Part shown: positions 62,544 through 64,000 of the stretch, piece after piece
Position numbering within the stretch: the stretch's first letter is position 1
How the letters are laid out: the number at the start of each line of letters is the position of its first letter
Assembly: GCA_964467165.1 (NCBI GenBank)
Contig: CAYXOL010000010.1
Coordinates: forward strand, 42,859-106,858
Source: Clostridium_AD sp964467165
GTDB taxonomy: Bacteria; Bacillota; Clostridia; Clostridiales; Clostridiaceae
Direction of reading: 5' to 3'
DNA length: 64,000 nucleotides
Notes under the pieces: generated by a model
The model's input: only the letters and a program-made list of their open reading frames with translations
Told to the model about the DNA's origin: nothing
Databases searched by the model: none
Made by a program: the position numbers and the translations under genes

Positions 62544-62574
62544 AAAAAAGTGCGAGATATGCTCGCACTTTTTT
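62544..62574. terminator. Bidirectional terminator at the CDF gene
   Basis: AAAAAAGTGCGAG / CTCGCACTTTTTT, a 13-bp perfect stem with 5-base loop, 5 bp beyond the stop of the CDF gene. Confidence 0.9.
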
Positions 62575-62579
62575 ATGTG

Positions 62580-63452
62580 TTATATGCCAGGATTAACATG
62601 CACCATGCAATGTTTAATCCTATTGTCTAAGTTTTCTATTTCGTTATGCACTGTCTCTGCAATTTCATGACCTTCACGAACTGATAGATCACTATTTACA
62701 GATATTTCTACATCTACATATAATCTATTAGCACTTATCCTAGTCTTTAACTCATCTATACTTATAACACCCTTTGTTTTTTTTATTTCATTTTTTATGT
62801 TTTCAATGGTTTTTGCATCAGCGCAGTGATCAACTAATTGATCAATAGCTTGCTTATAAATATCTATGGCTACTTTGGTTATTAAAATACATATCACCAG
62901 GGAAGCGATTGGATCTAATATTGGGAAACCCATTCTAGCTCCCGCAATTCCAATTAATGTTCCAATAGATGAAAATGCATCGGATCTATGATGCCATGCA
63001 TCTGCCATAAGAGCGGAACTGTCAATTTTTTTAGCACCGCTAACTGTGTATCTATACATCCACTCTTTAACTATTATTGAAATTATAGCTGCATACATAG
63101 CAATTTTAGCAGGTATTACAGTTGTTCCATTTATAATATTCTTAATACCATTGAATCCAATTAATAGTGCTGTAATTAACAATATGCTTGCCAGTATCTT
63201 AGCCATAATAGGCTCCATTTTTTCATGACCATATGGATGATCCTCATCCGCAGGCTGTTTAGCTAATTTTAATCCCACCATGACAGCTATTGTACTTAGC
63301 ACATCAGAAAGTGAGTGTATTGAATCCGCAATCATAGCTCCACTTCTACCAATAATACCTGCAAATAATTTTATTGCGGACAATAAAACATTAACAATTA
63401 TGGTTAGTTTAGATATTTTGATACCAATTTTGAATCTTTCTTCATTGTTCAA
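62580..63452 (-). CDS. Cation diffusion facilitator family transporter
   Basis: 290 aa. Six membrane helices (about 13-33, 37-55, 80-100, 115-135, 160-175, 180-200) and a cytoplasmic C-terminal domain (about 205-288). Metal-site motifs are ADSIHSLSD in helix 2 and DAWHHRSDAFSS in helix 5 (the D-x3-D and H-x3-D pattern), with DEDHPYGHEKMEP between. Exports Mn, Fe, Zn or Co in exchange for protons; the metal is not assignable. TTG start at 63452 (GAGGTG seven bases upstream; no in-frame ATG). Confidence 0.92.
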   Translation of the reverse strand: MNNEERFKIGIKISKLTIIVNVLLSAIKLFAGIIGRSGAMIADSIHSLSDVLSTIAVMVGLKLAKQPADEDHPYGHEKMEPIMAKILASILLITALLIGFNGIKNIINGTTVIPAKIAMYAAIISIIVKEWMYRYTVSGAKKIDSSALMADAWHHRSDAFSSIGTLIGIAGARMGFPILDPIASLVICILITKVAIDIYKQAIDQLVDHCADAKTIENIKNEIKKTKGVISIDELKTRISANRLYVDVEISVNSDLSVREGHEIAETVHNEIENLDNRIKHCMVHVNPGI

Positions 63453-63891
63453 TTTTTACACCTCATTTTTAATTGATAATATATTTTTAAAGCTATATTT
63501 CTAGTATATGACGGGTGTGTTGATTTTGCAACAGTTTTTATAGGTAAAATTAATTATCAATTGATAATAAAAACCACTATATTTTGGGAGTTAATATTAT
63601 TTATATTCATGGATTGAGTAAATAGTTCCATGAGTATAAGTAATACTTTGAATTATTTCAACCTTGAGTACGTTAGAGGGATTGATTCATAAAGTTGAAA
63701 TTATGAAAATTGCTTTATTGATTATCATTAGGAAATTTACTTAGCCATGCGTATCGTAATGCGAAATGCGGAAGTATTAGTACTTATATCTAGAAATATG
63801 AAGATAATCTAACTAGGTGACCTATAGGGTGGAATTGCACTCTTATTTATATGATAGAATATTCCTTGTCGTCAGTTGATGGCAAGCAAGT
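63453..63891. promoter_or_regulatory. Region upstream of the CDF gene with a 16-bp palindrome
   Basis: ATTATCAATTGATAAT (63553-63568) is a perfect 16-bp palindrome about 100 bp upstream of the CDF start. TTGATTATCATTA at about 63718 and TTGATAATA at 63473 are related half-sites. The pattern loosely recalls Fur-family boxes, which would suit a metal exporter, but the core differs from the consensus. No gene is seen in the rest. Confidence 0.35.
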
Positions 63892-64000
63892 TGGTCTTTG
63901 AAAATTAAACAGAGAAATAGGTAAAATAGCAAAATTTATTTTGCTAGACCAGTTAATTACTTTAGATAAAGAAGTAATTTTAGTCGTAAGACTAAAAAGT
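63892..64000 (+). promoter_or_regulatory. Probable rRNA operon leader (boxA and processing hairpins)
   Basis: TGGTCTTTGAAAA (63892-63904) resembles the rrn boxA antitermination element TGCTCTTTGAAAA. It is followed by hairpins AGCAAAAT/ATTTTGCT (63929-63946) and TTTTAGTC GTAA GACTAAAA (63978-63997), typical of the leader before 16S rRNA. The window stops before any mature rRNA sequence, so this is an inference. The fuller promoter is not clear. Confidence 0.5.

Noticed and set aside
1..64000. CRISPR arrays, tRNA genes, complete insertion sequences or prophage genes
   Set aside because: None could be found on either strand by reading; no regularly spaced repeats, cloverleaf sequences or transposase/phage structural genes were recognised.

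Overview
The window looks like a chromosomal segment of a low-GC, anaerobic Firmicute of the Clostridium type. The DNA is strongly AT-rich, ribosome binding sites are purine-rich GGAGG types, and TTG starts occur. Gene content fits an amino-acid-fermenting anaerobe: pyruvate:ferredoxin oxidoreductase, threonine/glycine catabolism, D-serine dehydratase, several C-S lyases, a double-cubane iron-sulfur reductase with its activase, a bacteriohemerythrin and Amj. No species-level marker is inside the window. The last ~110 bases look like the leader of an rRNA operon whose 16S gene would lie just beyond the right edge.

Layout. 0.2-3.8 kb: heterodimeric ABC exporter behind an 18-bp palindrome. 3.9-6.4 kb: six small unrecognised genes, including a duplicated two-gene module (A-B-A'-B'). 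6.4-8.8 kb: NhaC-type antiporter divergent from a LysR regulator. 8.9-11.6 kb: UPF0182 membrane protein. 11.8-14.9 kb: kbl-tdh threonine degradation with a divergent XRE-cupin regulator. 15.0-15.7 kb: non-coding, with a possible 386-bp element with 15-bp inverted ends. 15.7-18.8 kb: guanine deaminase, bacteriohemerythrin, GNAT acetyltransferase, Cu/Zn superoxide dismutase. 19.0-22.3 kb: S51-like peptidase, Amj lipid II flippase, chemoreceptor. 22.7-29.5 kb: LacI regulator, TRAP transporter and GH31 glycosidase with matching operators. 29.7-31.5 kb: diguanylate cyclase followed by a sodC remnant. 31.6-36.0 kb: N-acetylmuramic acid recovery operon murQ-murP-mupG-murR. 36.0-38.2 kb: double-cubane reductase and divergent activase. 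38.6-40.0 kb: radical SAM plus B3/B4-domain pair. 40.1-41.7 kb: guanidine-I riboswitch with its SMR exporter, then a TipA-like MerR regulator. 41.8-44.0 kb: D-serine dehydratase and XRE-cupin regulator. 44.1-48.8 kb: porGDAB with a -24/-12 promoter, divergent from a PAS/sigma54 activator. 48.9-60.0 kb: sulfur-amino-acid island. 60.1-62.5 kb: broken surface-protein gene and a LysR fragment. 62.6-63.5 kb: cation diffusion facilitator.

How the parts work together. The 48.9-60 kb island contains three pairings of a PLP C-S lyase with an AGCS sodium/amino-acid symporter: methionine gamma-lyase type + AGCS under a MerR-type promoter, PatB/MalY + AGCS under a sigma54-type promoter beside a PrpR-like activator, and D-cysteine desulfhydrase next to the 3' remnant of a third AGCS gene. 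The por operon and the PatB operon both have well-spaced -24/-12 elements, each next to its own sigma54 activator, so RpoN appears to control central fermentation here.

Strongest points for a second look: the sigma54 promoters, the MerR-type promoter with a perfect 10-bp dyad, the paired LacI operators around the TRAP-GH31 operon, the riboswitch, the sodC remnant whose internal deletion ends at a 6-bp direct repeat, the unassigned 3.9-6.4 kb module, and the decaying 59.7-62.5 kb region. I saw no CRISPR array, tRNA gene or complete insertion sequence.
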